DNA of 64,000 nucleotides from Ornithodoros turicata (GCF_037126465.1 NC_088203.1:88784668-88848667), one strand, 5' to 3'. Positions 43,972 through 57,104 are shown, counted from the stretch's first letter. Numbers and translations: made by a program. Notes: generated by a model from the letters alone, not told the origin.

Positions 43972-44814
43972 TAGGATTATCATTTTCTTTTTTCAGAACG
44001 AGCATCTTGTACTGTGGTATTAGCGAAAAAAGGGGGATAACCGACATTGTACTTGCTAACAGCCGAGAGGCTTCACCACATTGTGGTAGTGACCATAGAA
44101 TCGCGAATCTAACATTATCGAGTCAATAGTCCGAGTCGAGTTTCCGTGCGAAGGCTATGGAAGGTTTTTTTATGCCCGTTGGCACAGCCTCCATCTGGCC
44201 TTCATCAGAACATTGGATAATATGATCTGGCTATGCAATCGCCTGTACTTGAGAGGCAGCAGCGAAGTATGTAGTAGCATGACATTGTTAGAAGCGAGTT
44301 TTCGAAAATACGGGTTCAATCCCAGCCGAGGACGGTAGCAATGTGAAGTCAGTAAACATTGTGACGTCCCTCGTTCCCGAAGGGGACGAAGCACAAAATT
44401 AACCGAAAAAGGAGATACACTCAACGTGGGCACCTGCAGAGGCGAGAATGAATGACACCGGTCTCGTAATGAGAATGACACCGCACACTTCGCCAACGAT
44501 GACGAATATGACTTATTATGAACACAACTGAACGCTACGCTCTGATACTTTAAATGAACAAAAACAAATCAAGCGACAAATTCAAACGCGTGATACATAA
44601 CAACGCTGCAAGAGCGACTGACCCTGGCGCTGTGCACCCCGACGACACCGCAGGACTTCACCAGGCCATGGACGATGGCTTGGCAGACGAACCCTGAGCG
44701 CGACCGGCAGTGACCTACGCGGCCACCTCCCCAGACTCTGGGTTTCGGTTGCTGTTTCCGTCGGTGTTCATCCGCTCTCGTCTCCATTAACTTCAGAACA
44801 AATCACGTCATAAC
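43389..44814. other. No gene seen; (TA)(TG)n tract
   Basis: A (TA)n(TG)n microsatellite lies at about 43940-43971. No supported gene. Confidence 0.4.
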
Positions 44815-45140
44815 CCGTCATTGAACTTCAATTTCAGAACCCATCACATCACATCACATCATTCAACTTCAGAGTCCATCATCGACTTCAGAAACCATCA
44901 CCGACTTCAGAACCCATTCAACTTCAGAGCCCATCGCGGTTTTGAAGTTGAATTCCTATGATGAGTCCTAAAGTCGGTGATGGATTGGTTTTGAAATTGA
45001 AGTTTGTGATGCGGTTTTGAAGTTGAATTCCGATGATGGGTTCTGAACTCGGTGATGGATTTGGAAGTTGAAGTTTGTGATGGGGTTTTGAAGTTGAATT
45101 CCAATGATGGATTCTGAAGTCGGTGATGGGGTTTTAAAGT
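44815..45140. repeat. Minisatellite with inverted halves
   Basis: About 45-bp units of GTTTTGAAGTTGAATTCC + GATGATGGGTTCTGAAGTCG fill 44938-45140. The same words occur in reverse complement at 44815-44935 (CTTCAGAACCCATC, CATCACATCACATCA). The two halves could pair. Confidence 0.8.
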
Positions 45141-45810
45141 TGAACACCGACGAAGGCCTACATGGGGTGTGGCCGGCTGCTGGATTACGATGCTAACGTC
45201 CCCGTCGCCTGTGTTTGCGTGGATTTCCTTGTAGTGGCGGCGAAAGCGTAGGCAAAGAAGGGGCACGCTGTTTGGAGGGCGCGTTCAGCCTGCTCTCGGT
45301 TGGACTTGGAAGCAGGGTGTACCAACGAAGCAGGAAAGGGAGGGATGCCACGTTTGACCTCCGCTGTTGCATGTGAACTGCGGGCGGCGTGTTGCTTGCG
45401 CGGTAGGGTTGTTGCACAATGTTGCACTCGATAAGTGAGCGCATAGCACATTGTTCGGACGACCGCTGATGGGGTTTTGAGGTTGAATTCCGACGAAGGC
45501 CTACGCTGGTGTGCCTGGCTGCTCGCTGCTGGATTACGACGTTGGCGTCCTCCTCTCCCCTATTTGCGTGGATTTCCTGGCAGTGGCGGCGAAAGCGTAA
45601 GAGGAGGGGTAGTATGGTGTATGGAGGGTGCGGTCGGCCTGCTTCCGGTTGGGCATGGAAACAGCTGGTGCACCAAGAAAGGAAGAAAGGGAGGGATGCA
45701 GGGATCTCCGCTGTCGTTTGTGAACGGCGGCGGGAGGTACGATGCTTACGGGGTAGGGTTGTTGCACAATGTTGCGCCCGTTGTTGACAACTAAGTGAAC
45801 GCAGAGCAGA
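45138..45810. repeat. Two-copy tandem duplication, about 330-bp unit
   Basis: Copies 45138-45465 and 45468-45810 share GACGAAGGCCTAC, TGCTGGATTACGA, TTTGCGTGGATTTCCT, GTGGCGGCGAAAGCGTA and GTAGGGTTGTTGCACAATGT in order. Both begin with the GTTGAA unit of the adjacent minisatellite. Divergence is considerable. A 233-codon minus frame (45894-45193) spans most of it and reads two similar but shifted segments. Confidence 0.8.
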
Positions 45811-46266
45811 TTGCACGTTCATGTGGCGTCGTACAACCTCCTTGTCTGCCGCGCCATTTTTCACGCATGGCGCGTGAGGAATTAGCTTTGACATCGCAAT
45901 ACATCGTGGCCTGTCCTCAGTACATGAGTTCTCGTGACATGATGCTTATTGACACTGGAAATAGCCATCATGAACAAATTCAGCGATCTCTGATCATCTT
46001 TGCTGGACATATGTTCTTACTCTCGTTCTTTCGTGCTGGACAATGCGAGCCCCAGCAATTTTATCCGGAGAAGACAGCGAGGTAGATTGATTACTGAAGG
46101 CGCCCTATACAGCACCGCTGACCTCACCGTATACTGTGAAAAGAACCGGGCAGCATATCCCCAGCCCCAACATATCTTCAGGTCGCTGCTGTGTGTTTTG
46201 GTGTTTCTGCGCCGTCGGGCTCTGCTGAGGCACTGTTTCCGATTGCGGGAGCACTGCAGAGGGCAC

Positions 46267-46342
46267 GCCTCACATTCTCTCTGACTAGTATGGTGCTCAA
46301 TTTGAAAATTGAGCATCATACTAGTCAGAGAGAATGCGAGGC
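46267..46342. repeat. 37-bp near-perfect palindrome
   Basis: Arms 46267-46303 and 46306-46342 pair at 35 of 37 positions around a 2-nt centre. CTGACTAGTATG is within the arms. The lack of a loop argues against a microRNA precursor. It could be the centre of a fold-back element. Confidence 0.9.
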
Positions 46343-49300
46343 GCAAATTGAAGTGCAGACTGCAAGGAGCCCGGGAGACTAGCAATTTAGAGTCCGGGAT
46401 TTTTTTTTTTTTTCCCACTCCCGATCTGTGCATAAATGTGCGTCGACACAGTTTACAACAATTCCCACTCGTGCCTATTTTTATTTGATGTTTGCGACTT
46501 TGCAACAGACCTCTCGTCATAATTTAATCACTTGGCTGTAATGTAAGTCACCTTTTTGAGGCAACTTCAACAATACCGTGAGCAAAGTTAGAAATTGCTT
46601 TCTATTTCGCTTCTCGTTCAAGCAGGCAGAACGCATCAACCTATACGCCTAATAATACATGATTATTTAAAGAAACAAGATGATTCAAACTGTCGTGCTA
46701 AGACACTCAAGCATATAGGCGCACTGCCACTGCCACAAATCGTTGAAAAGAAAAGAAGTCGGGCAATGAGAGCCAAACTCGACTATCGCGTTATACGAAG
46801 GTTATCCTAGACCAAATTAATGACGCGCGAGTAACAAAATGAAACAGGGCTCAATTCTGAAATGTTCTAACAAAGCACGCAGTACTAAGCGTCTGCGCAT
46901 ATCGTGGCACCGTAGCTGTTACATTGCCGCCTTATTCACATATCTTAGTACCTCTGCTTTGTTTCGTACAAGTGACTTTCCGGACTTGCTATCCACGTTC
47001 CGCTTGAAATTCAAATATAATCCGGAAATACTTGCAAAATGTACTAGTATTCGCAAGTATCTAATACTGGAGAAATTACACAACACTACAACACTCACCA
47101 CACACTAGTATCCGGCGTACGCGCAGACCCGCCGCATCCAGAGTTCCGTTAGGAATGGCGTACCCCTTGCTTAATGTAGTTGGAATGGACAGTAAGCCAT
47201 CCGGTCTTGCTTTGAAGTGAAGCCGTCAATGTTTTGCAGTTCTTCAACCGGTTGAAAGAAGCTTCTACAACCGACTTACTTTGATTAGAACAGGGAAAAC
47301 GAAGTAAACAGCACAGTGTCACAGTTGCCAGACGACAAAAGCTCCCGTAGCCAATCTCGTACCCACGCACCTAGAATGTTGCCAAGTGATAGAGAGCCCA
47401 GTAGAACGTTGATAGCGTCACCGCAAAGCTACCGTGCCTACCGGAACCAGTGACAGCGTGTATGACTCAGAAGCTTATCAGTTGATTGGATACGGTAGAC
47501 ACAGTACTCCGGAAGCCACCTGATCAACGGTCTACTAACACTTACTAGTGATACGGAAGGCCGAAAAAGATCACGACAGGCGTGATCCGTGATATACCGT
47601 TTACGATGAAACGCATGATTATTTATTATCAAGTATTGATTGTTTCTCCTTCCTGACAATTTCTGACAGGACGTAACCAACCTCCAACGAGACAAATCGA
47701 AGCAAAACCTTTGGGGCGGAAGCACACCAACATTTCTAACAGACGCTGTACTTCCACAAGAAGAAGCACCACGTTTGTGAATTCTTCACTTTTCGACATC
47801 ACCAAACTAAAGTGGTCCCTGACAGGAAACGTGTGTCTCAGGTTTTACATCTCGCGTGAAAGTAATGTTATTCGATAAACGGTGAATTTGGTTTCAACAT
47901 AATGTACACATCATGGCACATGCGTAGAAAGATTGCATGCTTCATAACGCTGAAATACAATAGACGAGACAGATCATGGATGTCTATCATCCCCCCCCCC
48001 CCCCCACTCCCGCTCGCCCTTGCTTTCGCGTTCTTCATACAGTGTGTCGCAGTTGAACATAGTTCGGGGAAGATGAAGGCGTGCTCGAAAAAGCGTACAT
48101 CTTTCGTTTCTCTTTGTTCCGCGGCATTCCTCAACGGGATCTTAGAAGGGTAGCTCCCCCCGCCTCAAATATACCCGAATAGCCAACTCCAACACTAAGG
48201 TGGCAGCCGGAACCGAAAGTAGCCAAAGCAGGCTACATATATGACAGATTCGGTCAGGAGCGGTCACCCAAGCCGACCACGGCACGGAGGGCCCAAATCC
48301 GATCCCACCAGGGGCAAACAATCACGCTCCGGCCAAGAGACTGCCGGAAGACCCTGCCCACATCTGGCAAACTCAATCGAAAGCTCGCTGTTGGTGGGCC
48401 TTGTAAGATATGGAAGTGATGACAGTTGTTCGTTGAAGTTCCGGCCAATTCCGCGCTCGGCGGAGCAAGAAACAGCGCGGCGTCACAGAGCGAGTTGATG
48501 TCAACGACCAGTGAAACGTGCGAATCAAATCATCAAAATCAACCTCGGAACTCGCCGCTCTAGATAGACCAATCGAATTCGACAATACCCAAATTTGTCG
48601 CCAATACCCAAACCAGCAGTAGCGAAACACAGAAACATCCACAGAGATGTGGGTAGTAGGAGCAGACTGGCTAACAGGCTAGAAACTTGTTTGCATTTCT
48701 ACACTAAGCAATATACACGAAACATTCCCGCCCTAATGGTTGCAACTGTCTCAAATATGTATAGTAAGATAGATCGAATATGTATAGCAAGATAGTAAGA
48801 CCTCTGATACTACCCATTAACTTATTTTTGTTTAGTAGCACGGGATTATTCTTTGCGTCTATATAGTGTGCGGTTATGTGAGTCCGGTCCATTCCGTCCA
48901 TGTCCTGGCTGAACCGTTTCATATCATTGGACATTGGGAAATGTGCAGCATGAACCGCTCCCGTGTCTCCAGAATTCACCATACAATGTACCTGTAAAGG
49001 GCAATATTTCTGCCGAACGAAACGCAGTGATCACAGGGACCTCTGTGTGTACACTTCCGTGTTCGTATCCACTATAGCGTACTAGCCCTTCAGACGCTGA
49101 AGTCTCAAGGGTCATTGGTAGAAGAGCTCGTGCACATTGCTACTGCCATTGCGCGCTGCGTATACGCAACATTGAGAAGCAGGCTGTCCTAGATTCCAGA
49201 AAAGGTTACGAAACGAGACGAGAACGTGTCGTTGTTCGTGCCTTTGTTCCTTGTCACGGGTTATTTCTCCTGTTGCCATGTTCCGAAACAAGTGTGTCAT

Positions 49301-49357
49301 CAGTAAGCGAAGAGCAGCTTCGCCATGCTGGAGATTACGTTAGGAACAGTAGACTCC
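46343..49357. other. No gene seen; poly-C tract
   Basis: A C16 run lies at about 47990-48005. Many 60-95-codon ORFs on both strands lack any recognisable domain. The stretch 48240-48660 has higher GC but no feature I can name. Confidence 0.3.
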
Positions 49358-49543
49358 CTGTGTATTGGCGAAGCCCTTTTGACATTTCGGGACACCATCG
49401 GACTCCGATCGTTATTGTGAAGGGGCTCAGTATTTCATACCCCACATCCCCACCAGCAATGGGGTAGAGTATCGCCTCTGGCGATGAACCTCCTTACTCT
49501 CCTTCTGAAAATAAAGTTGTTGTTGTTTGTTCTGTGTATTGGC
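49358..49543 (+). mobile_element. LINE family A 3' end with 12-bp TSD
   Basis: The insert 49370-49531 contains the family A 3' UTR (GGGGTAGAGTATCGCC, AAAATAAAG) and ends (GTT)n. CTGTGTATTGGC is repeated exactly at 49358-49369 and 49532-49543. This is the only plus-strand copy of this UTR here. The perfect duplication suggests a fairly recent insertion. Confidence 0.92.
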
Positions 49544-51346
49544 ACGACCGAGATTTCCAAGAATACACCAGTTGCAAGCGCACAAAACCCCATAGCTTTC
49601 TGCCGCCAACGTTATGTCTTCTCGTGCTCTTCCAACCATATAGGGAATGCCCTGCGGCTCAGCCACAAGGCATTACATAGCAGACGACTGGTCTGATGGT
49701 CTCGTCTGCAGAATGCGCGGTACGCCACTATCGATATTCCGACGCCGTGCGACTGCTCAACATGAGACGCAGGGGACTTCCGCCCCGTGAGCAGCCTTTT
49801 TCTTTTTCCTGCACTAGAATATTCCCTGGGGCTGTCGCTCCTCTGAATGCACAGACTAGCATTCATACCCAGAGCGCCCAAAGTGCGTTACCCTTCGCTT
49901 TCTCAAGCGTCCGGACTCGACCTTCCCTCTACTCTACTCAATCACCAGTGTAAATAAATGTTTTCTGACCTTTGCAGCAGTATAGCTTGTTTGAATATAT
50001 ATTAGATGCCTATAGTACTACTCGTTACCAGGTTCTTGCGCCTAGGCACCCTTGGCCTGGTTTTGAAGGAAAATATTACGCCTTTTTCTTCTTTCCTCCT
50101 CCATTTTGCAGAACCTTCGAAGAGAATGGCGTTGGACGACATCACCGCCCGGTAACATCGATCCCACGCACACGCTTTCTCCCTCGTTTGTCGATGGACA
50201 TTCGTGTCGATCTACGGTATTATTGATGTATTGACATCGATGGACAGCAGAGAAAGATGTATGAAGGAAAGACAAAAGAGCAATAACGCATAAGGGCTCA
50301 TGTCTGTGGTTGGTTACTTATATACATATATTTTATGTGTTGCTATGGGACACTTGAGAGCAACGGACCAGTGAATTTGACAAATGGTATGGACGTGTCC
50401 CAGCCGGAAGTGAAAGGAAGCTGCTGTCGCCACGCTCATCCAGATTACGACCGTGATAAATGCAATTGGCTTCACACGAAGCGGCAGAAGTCAGTCATTC
50501 TGCAACGGCATGAATTGGAAGATAAAGCTGTCGTCTCTGGTCGATTTCTTCTGGCCCCGAATCTCAATCGAGTCTGCAGGCAACATAAAAGGACTGTCAC
50601 TAATATCCGGCTGCATACTGCAACTGGAGTGAAAGCTCGCGCAATTGATTGGATTCGGATCGTCGCTGCACATGCAGATTATGCTTGCATTTTCGCAAAC
50701 TATCTGCTCCGCTTCCCTAGATATGATCTTTTGAACGAAGCAACTCGTTTTGTCTCCACGTGGAAATAAACGGCCCCGTGGGTCCAAAATACTAAAAGGT
50801 GGTGAGTGCGAGCATAATTCACAAGCATGAGACGCTTCCTTGTGCGTCACTCCTCTATGTTTTATTATGTAAAAATTAGAGTCGTCTATGAATAGATAAT
50901 TTTAGGTGCCAGAAAACTGCGAAGTGAAGGCCTGCTCAGCGGCGTAGGCTCTCATACCCCACATCCCCCGTGTGTTCTCCCTAGGTCAACACATGTCCTC
51001 GAGGCGTAATCATCCCTTGAGAGCGACGCGTATGCCCGTGGGAAGACATTGTTGAAATTGCTGTTGTAGAACACAGTTGTCGATTGTGCTTCGATAGCGG
51101 TATCTAATGTGCCCTTAAACTACGAAGCGTACTGTAGATCGCACTAACCAAGGTCATTCAATGAAAAACTGCCGCCGATAGAGGCGAAATTCACTCGCAT
51201 AAACTAAAACGCTCCTTAAGACTGCGATTTTATAATGCCTCACAATCGGTACGCATTTGGTGACGACTATTGGTTTGTGATAGATGATAAGAACGTGTAG
51301 TAGATGTGATGATGATGGCAAGGATATGGATAACGCTGCAGATGAT
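49544..51346. other. No recognisable gene; one 144-codon ORF
   Basis: The plus ORF 50335-50769 (144 codons) is cysteine- and histidine-containing, but I see no zinc-binding pattern I can name, no signal peptide and no splice context. It may be chance. Nothing else was recognised. Confidence 0.3.
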
Positions 51347-52750
51347 AAAACAACAACTTTATTTCAGGATGGTGGGTGGGGAGTTTCATCGCCGGAGGCG
51401 ATACTCTACCTCATTGCTGGAGGAGAAGTGGGGAATGAAGTAATGGGTCCCGTTACAATGAGGACCGAAGTCCTGTGGCGTCCAAAAAGGCAAAGAGAGC
51501 CTTGAGCGCAGAGCTGAACAGAAAGAGCAGAGGGTGAGCTGGATGCGGCCAGGGGCCAAGCAATTTTGTGAGGGTGAGTAGGCGGGAGTCTAGCTCGTTG
51601 AGGGAGGAGGAGAGCACGGAGCGGGAAGGGTGGTAGTGTGGGCAGTGGAGAAAAATGTGCTCGAGATCTTCGACAGCACCGCAGTGACTGCAGGCGGAGA
51701 GTTAACTTGTCTCATGCGATAGCGCCACTGTGCTGTGAAGGCCACGTCGAGGCGCATTCGATGAACTAATGCGGCGTCTTGACGAGAGATAAGTGCTGGC
51801 ATGCGAAAAGCGAGCGCTGGGTCAACTCTGCTCAGCATGGCGGGGGGTAGTATGGCAGCGGTCCGTTGGCGGGTAGCCAGAGGAGTCACAAGGCTTCGAA
51901 GTATGGACCGCCGGTCGCCTCTCAGCAGTGCGATACGCGTCCGTGTTCGAGACGAGAGAGCTGTTTCGGCGGCGCTGTCCGCCAGTTCATTGCCTTCGAC
52001 ACCGCAATGGGCGGGAGCCCATTGGAGAACCCTATTGCCTGCTTCGTAGACAAGTTTGTAAGCAGTTAACACATCCATAACCAACGGTGCGGAGGAGCCT
52101 CGTATGCCCGAACTTTCAATTGCTTGCAGCGCAGATGCTGAGTCAGTAAAGACCACCCAATTCCGGGGGAGGAAAGGAACGATGTGCTGCAAAAAGAAAA
52201 GTATGGCGTAGAGTTCCGCAGCTGTGGATGATGTACTCGTACAATGCCAAAGGCGACGTCCTTGAACTACCCTTTCGTCGGGGATGACAAATGCTGACGC
52301 GGACTTGCCATTTCGAGATGCGCCATCGGTGTAAGCGGCGGTAGAGGTAGAAAACTTCGCGTCTAGGAGAGCATAAAAATGGGCTCCAATGACTTGAAGG
52401 GGAACCTGAGCTCTGCGGACCTGGAGGTCAGGAAGACGTGCGAAGGTGGGTGGCACTGGCATAGGCCAGGGTGCGTTCGGCGGTGTGATAGTCCTAGGTG
52501 TGAAGACGGTGAGAGCGTGGCTTGTCCTCTGCGCCACGCGATGGAAATCACTTTCAGGGCGGTATCGAATTTTCCTGAGGAGTGCGTGCCGGACAACGGG
52601 CGCACACAAACGTAGGACGTGTCGAGCCGTTTCCCGCTCACGGAGGACCTCCAGCGGGAGTTCTCCAGCTTCAGCTAGGACTTGCCGTGTCAGCCATTCT
52701 TGGAACGCCAAGGCAGCGACGAAGGCTTCGGGCGAACAGGGTCCGAAGGG
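51347..52750 (-). mobile_element. LINE family A, longest copy
   Basis: A 5'-truncated LINE on the minus strand. The right edge near 52750 falls between reverse transcriptase and RNase H; the left edge is the 3' UTR followed by a short (GTT)n tail (51347). It contains the RNase H frame described separately, then a frameshifted C-terminal zinc-knuckle part (51590-51720). It is the reference for the fragments at 0.4, 27.4, 38.8, 49.4 and 57.2 kb. Confidence 0.85.
51590..52711 (-). pseudogene. LINE ORF2 C-terminal part with RNase H domain
   Basis: A 373-codon minus frame. The N-terminal third (MAFQEWLTRQVLAEAG...) is the linker after reverse transcriptase. The RNase H fold follows with all catalytic landmarks in order: YTDGAS (first Asp), AAELYAIL (Glu), FTDSASAL (second Asp), and WAPAHCGVEGNELAD (His, then final Asp). 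GDRRSILRSLVTP and RLDVAFTAQWRYR are conserved with the 14.8 kb copy. The expected zinc-knuckle is lost to a frameshift near the end. RNase H in a LINE ORF2 is typical of the I/R1-related clades. The enzyme would remove RNA from the cDNA hybrid during retrotransposition. Without reverse transcriptase the copy is inactive. Confidence 0.88.
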
Positions 52751-52929
52751 TATTTAACGATGTTGTATATGATAATACTGCATGTACGTGTCCAATGTTG
52801 GATTGCTGTAAATGATAATGTAAAGACTACTGGTTAACGCATCTTGTTCTTATTTCGCCTTTATTACGTGCCCAGACTGCTGTGCATATTTAGATAACTC
52901 TAGTTGCTGACGCAAGGTCCCAGTGAAAC
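52751..52929. other. No recognisable feature
   Basis: Nothing recognised. Confidence 0.4.
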
Positions 52930-53035
52930 AAGCGCCTGGAAAATATGAAATAAGGAATTCAGTGAAAAGGTTAGCCAGCCGCACGACTCCAACCCACATC
53001 TTCGGGATTACCTCAAGCCCCGGGCTTAGGTGGGC
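52930..53035 (-). mobile_element. Second SINE family, degraded copy
   Basis: TCAGTGAAAAGGTTAGCCAG and CCAACCCACATCTTCGGGAT match the SINE at 6175-6290 with many changes, including loss of the B box consensus. Confidence 0.6.
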
Positions 53036-54235
53036 TCTGGCATCGGACTTGGACTACATTGTTACATGAATGAAAAGTATTATTATTAAACAAAACCCTT
53101 ATTACGACGTGTCTTTTGAAGAATGACAGCAGTCTATTTGCAGGGAAGGGCGTCGAGGTGTCTTGAAACGGCAAGCATGCAGTCGACACACACACAAACA
53201 CGTAAAGGCCGTGGTCACTGCTGGAGTAGATTTAGTATGGCAAACATGCAGCACGTGCCACAGGGTTGGATTGCGGATGTTTTAGACCAACTGGGGTTCT
53301 TTTAACAAGCGCCGAAAGCAATGTTTACCTTCGATCGGGTCTAGCCCACCACGAAAAAATTCATTTCGTGGTACAAAAGTAAGGAGCGGGAAAAAAATTG
53401 CGAAAATATCGCATTTAGGGCCGCGCAAATTGCCACTCGCCTAAATAATGCTCGACGCATAAAAAACAGTCGCCCCGATAGGTATGCTCGTGTTCTCCTG
53501 CTCTCGCATTAGATGCCGCCAACTTTTGCCTCCTGGGGATACCATTCGTTGCCGCAAAGGCGGCTCTTCTTCTGCGTTTTCCTTCTAAACAGTAGTGCTC
53601 TGTGAACTAATTTTGCTTGCATTATACTAATTGAAACACAGGCTTTCATTTGAGAGCAAGTTGTTTTGCATTCGAGTGTCCCTTTAACGCATAATGCACG
53701 TAGGCTACTTGCAATTTCCGGAAGGGCGACCAAAAATGTATTCATGTGATTATGCTGCTCTGTCTGTGTTTCGCACACTTGTGAACTACCGCCTAGCGAG
53801 CCATTATTGCGTAAAAGCACGGTCCAACTTTGTCGAGAGAAGAATGCGTTATCAGCACCACGTAGAATCAAACGCGTTAATCACAGCTTCCTGCCGCTTA
53901 TTACGAGTATAACCTACAAGAGATAGCATTTCAGAAAGCGCGGTTATACAGCTACGTGTCAGTGTGAGATTGGCATTGAAATATGAAACATACCGTTTGC
54001 CCAAAGCACACTTGCTATAACGATGTCATGCATTCCACCTTCCGATCAGCGCTCAGAATGCCTGCAAACAGGGGTAAAGACACACGAAGAATGGGAAGGC
54101 ATAGCACGGACGATTATGTACCTTATGTATACACGTGGTATACACCTCAAAAAGCGACGAAAGTCCCCAGTGCCAGTCCCCAGTCCCCATCATCTTATAT
54201 TTGTTTTTACTTCATCTTTGTGATATATTTTGATT
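53036..54235. other. No recognisable gene
   Basis: The stretch 53640-53690 (GAGTGTCCCTTTAA) resembles the end of a DNA transposon, but no partner end was found. ORFs have no domain. Confidence 0.3.
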
Positions 54236-54310
54236 TAGGAATAGCAAGCCGACCTTCGGTCAGGCTGACCTTTCCGAAATAAACGTATATCCCCTCCCCC
54301 CCCCTCCCCA
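54236..54310 (+). mobile_element. LINE family B 3' end, poly-C
   Basis: AGGAATAGCAAGCCGACCTT, GGCTGACCTTTCC, AATAAACGTATATCCCC, then a C-rich run. No coding part is attached. Confidence 0.6.
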
Positions 54311-55560
54311 GTGCGAGGCGATATTGGTTTGAGATGCGTATAGCAGCGTCCATGCGCTTCCACGTTTCAAAGCAGACTGACTAATCTGCTGGAGTCTGGC
54401 GGTTGCAATACACGCTTCCACTAATGCACAATGCAATGTCACAACGGACTGTATAATTAATAACATCAAGTGGGAACGACAATATGGAGCTACCACGGCA
54501 CTTCTACCTAAGATGGATTACTCATAAGCATTAGAAATCGCGCAAACTATTTCGCAACGCAGATGACATATCACTCCCCGCGACCCGTCGGTTTTTGCTT
54601 CATCCATCCAACGGAGAAACATCTTTCAAAATTTCTCTTGCGACTCAAGAGAGGCCCGTGAGAAATTCGTCCCGTATGAATCACACACCGTCTTCTAATG
54701 GAAAACAGAAGGCCAGATCCTGAATTATCTCTCGGGATACTTTCTCATTGGTATGCCTGTGAGGATATGTATGGGAGTGTGCATCCTCTCTATCTGAAGG
54801 ACGATGACGCTTGTGTTAGATATCCTGCGTATTATGTTTCTAAGAGATTTTCTGTAGTATTTTTCACGCGGGTTCCCCCGGCTCCTTCCTTTTTCATGGG
54901 GCAATGGTGCCATGCTCGTCTCTCCTGGCACGTCACCTACATGCGTTTTTGACATTTGACTATGCGTAGTCTCTGGAGAGCCTATAAAAGACACTGCAGA
55001 CCGCAGAACAGACACTGCAACTGCCCTTGCTATTGATGTCATTGCAGTTATTTTCACCATTTTTGCGCTTGAGGATTTTTTGATGGTGTGTCGTGATCAA
55101 ACCCTCAGACAATGTGCTCGTACGTTTTTCTTTATTCTTCAGAGAGGCGTAATTGCATACGTCGACCGAAAACGCCCTCCCGTTCCAGACTTCATTTCCC
55201 AAGAGGTATAGTAAGTCCTTTCAGGATACCCTGTCAGGCCGTTTTGCCCTAGCTGTGCTATGTGTTGCACACGAACGATCCTCGGATCAGTTTGAAGCAA
55301 GTGTAGCACCGTATGTAAAAGTATGTTCTTCCGATAGACATTTCGAGTGTGTATCATAAGCAAGAAAGGTGTCGGTGCTGCAATGGACTGTGCCAGGCAC
55401 GCCTTTGCAACAGGAGTGTCTGTTGAGGGTCGGCAATAGTTGCCGCTGTCGCTAATTTTCTTTCGTTCTAGGCGATATAAATCTTTTCTTTTTTTCATCT
55501 ACCGGTACGTGTCACTGTCACCGATACTCATTTAAAGAATTCCTGCGGCACGTACAGGAT
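54311..55560. other. No recognisable gene
   Basis: Nothing recognised. Minus ORFs of 80-119 codons lack domains. Confidence 0.35.
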
Positions 55561-55564
55561 ATCC

Positions 55565-56925
55565 AATGAGTTCAATTAATCATGCCATCTTATGGAAAAA
55601 TGTTACCTCTATGGGCTACGCGGTACAAGGTTATCCTTACTAGCATCTTATCTTGGACGTCGGTTGCAGTGCGTTGTGGTAGACAGCTTTGGACCATCCT
55701 TAAAACCGACCAGGTGCGGAGTATCCTCAGGGAAGTATGTTGGGCCCCTTACTCTTCAATCTCTACGTAAACGATATCGTTAATTTATGTCCAGATACGA
55801 ATTTTGTTTTATACGCAGACGACACAAGCATCTTTATCAGTGGACGCGACACTTTGGAAGTTACTGAAAAGGCAAACGTCGTGCTACGTAAACTTGCAGA
55901 ATGGTCTAATGCCAATTATCTTAAGTTAAACCCTAATAACACTAAAGCGGTAATGTTTAAACCCAAAAATCACAAGGTAACTATAACAAACACCATAAAC
56001 AGCTGAATGAATTTGTCATTGACGTCCTTGACACAGTAAAAACCTTGGGCGCCTACTTATCTGACACTTTGTCATGGGATATACATATTAACCATGTTCG
56101 CGCAAAGGTATGCTTTGCCATCGGAGCGATTAATAGATGTAAAAATTTCCTGCCGCCTGCCGTTTTAAAAATGCTGTACCATACGCGTATTAGCACACAA
56201 TCCACGTATTGTTTGCTGGTTTGGGGTGCCTCTACAAAATCATCTCTGTCAAGACTATTATTACTTAAAAAAAAGTTTTTACGCATCTGGGAAAACACAT
56301 ATTATACGCAGCCAACCAAAGGTCTTTTTGAAAAGCATAATATAGTCAAAATTCATAATCTGTATAGTTATCGACTAGCTTCAACTTATAAAGCAGCAGC
56401 TAGAAATACTGTAACACATTTCCTGAACATGATAGATTTACATTACAGAAACCATAGTTACAATTACCCTAATCCATTGCATTATGTAATTCCACAGTGC
56501 AGGACATCTTATGACCATCAGACATTGCAGTATAACGTAGTCAAACTGCTAAATAGCGCCAGCGAACCTTTCTCCGAATCAACGACTGAACTACTGAATT
56601 ATTTCCTTCGTCTTTAGTAACTTTATCTCTTTTTTTTTTCTGCTTTTGGTACGCGACCTATGCATGCAATGTGTGTTTCCACTTTGTACTACATCCATAA
56701 TTTGTGGACGTGTTGTAAAATTGCCCAAATCTCCTCTGACTAGAAGTAACTCTGCTCATGACTTCCGTAGTGCATTTATATTTATTTTTGATGTCGATAG
56801 TTTGTGACTGATGTCTGTACGCTGCTGCTGGGAGTTGGGGCCTCTGTCAAGTCCTCTGGACTTTTCGTCCCTCCTCCCATTCACGAAAGTGATAAATAAA
56901 CAAATTATGATTATTATTATGTTGT
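55565..56925 (+). pseudogene. CR1/L2-like LINE reverse transcriptase, 3' half
   Basis: The plus strand carries the second half of a LINE reverse transcriptase: SINHAIL, GLRGTRLSLLASYL, RCGV, then after a frame change PQGSMLGPLLFNLYVNDI, and LYADDT with the catalytic Asp pair. LNPNNTKAVMF comes next. A second frame change near 56005 leads to the thumb and C-terminal region (LGAYLSDTLSWDIHI to LLNYFLRL, stop at 56617). A 300-bp 3' UTR ends in an ATTATTATT-type tail. The LYADD form and the tail suggest CR1/L2. The first half, including the endonuclease, is missing. At least two or three frameshifts make it dead. Confidence 0.88.
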
Positions 56926-57104
56926 TGTTGTTGTGCTATGGACAAAGTTTATTGGGCAAGCTCCAACCTATGTGTAGCAGCGATTAAAGATGAAGGTGCC
57001 TCACCACATAGCTCCATCAAACAGCCAGTTAAGAGAAGTAGAAGAAGCAGAAGATAAAGGTGCCTGCCTCTATATCATCTCATCAATGTAGTATCGAGTA
57101 TCGA
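56926..57104. other. No recognisable feature
   Basis: A short (GTT)n run follows the LINE tail. Nothing else was recognised. Confidence 0.35.

Noticed and set aside
46267..46342. microRNA precursor
   Set aside because: The hairpin has almost no loop and is nearly perfectly paired, unlike a typical precursor.
50335..50769. 144-codon plus ORF as a zinc-binding protein
   Set aside because: Cys and His are present but in no known spacing; no other support.
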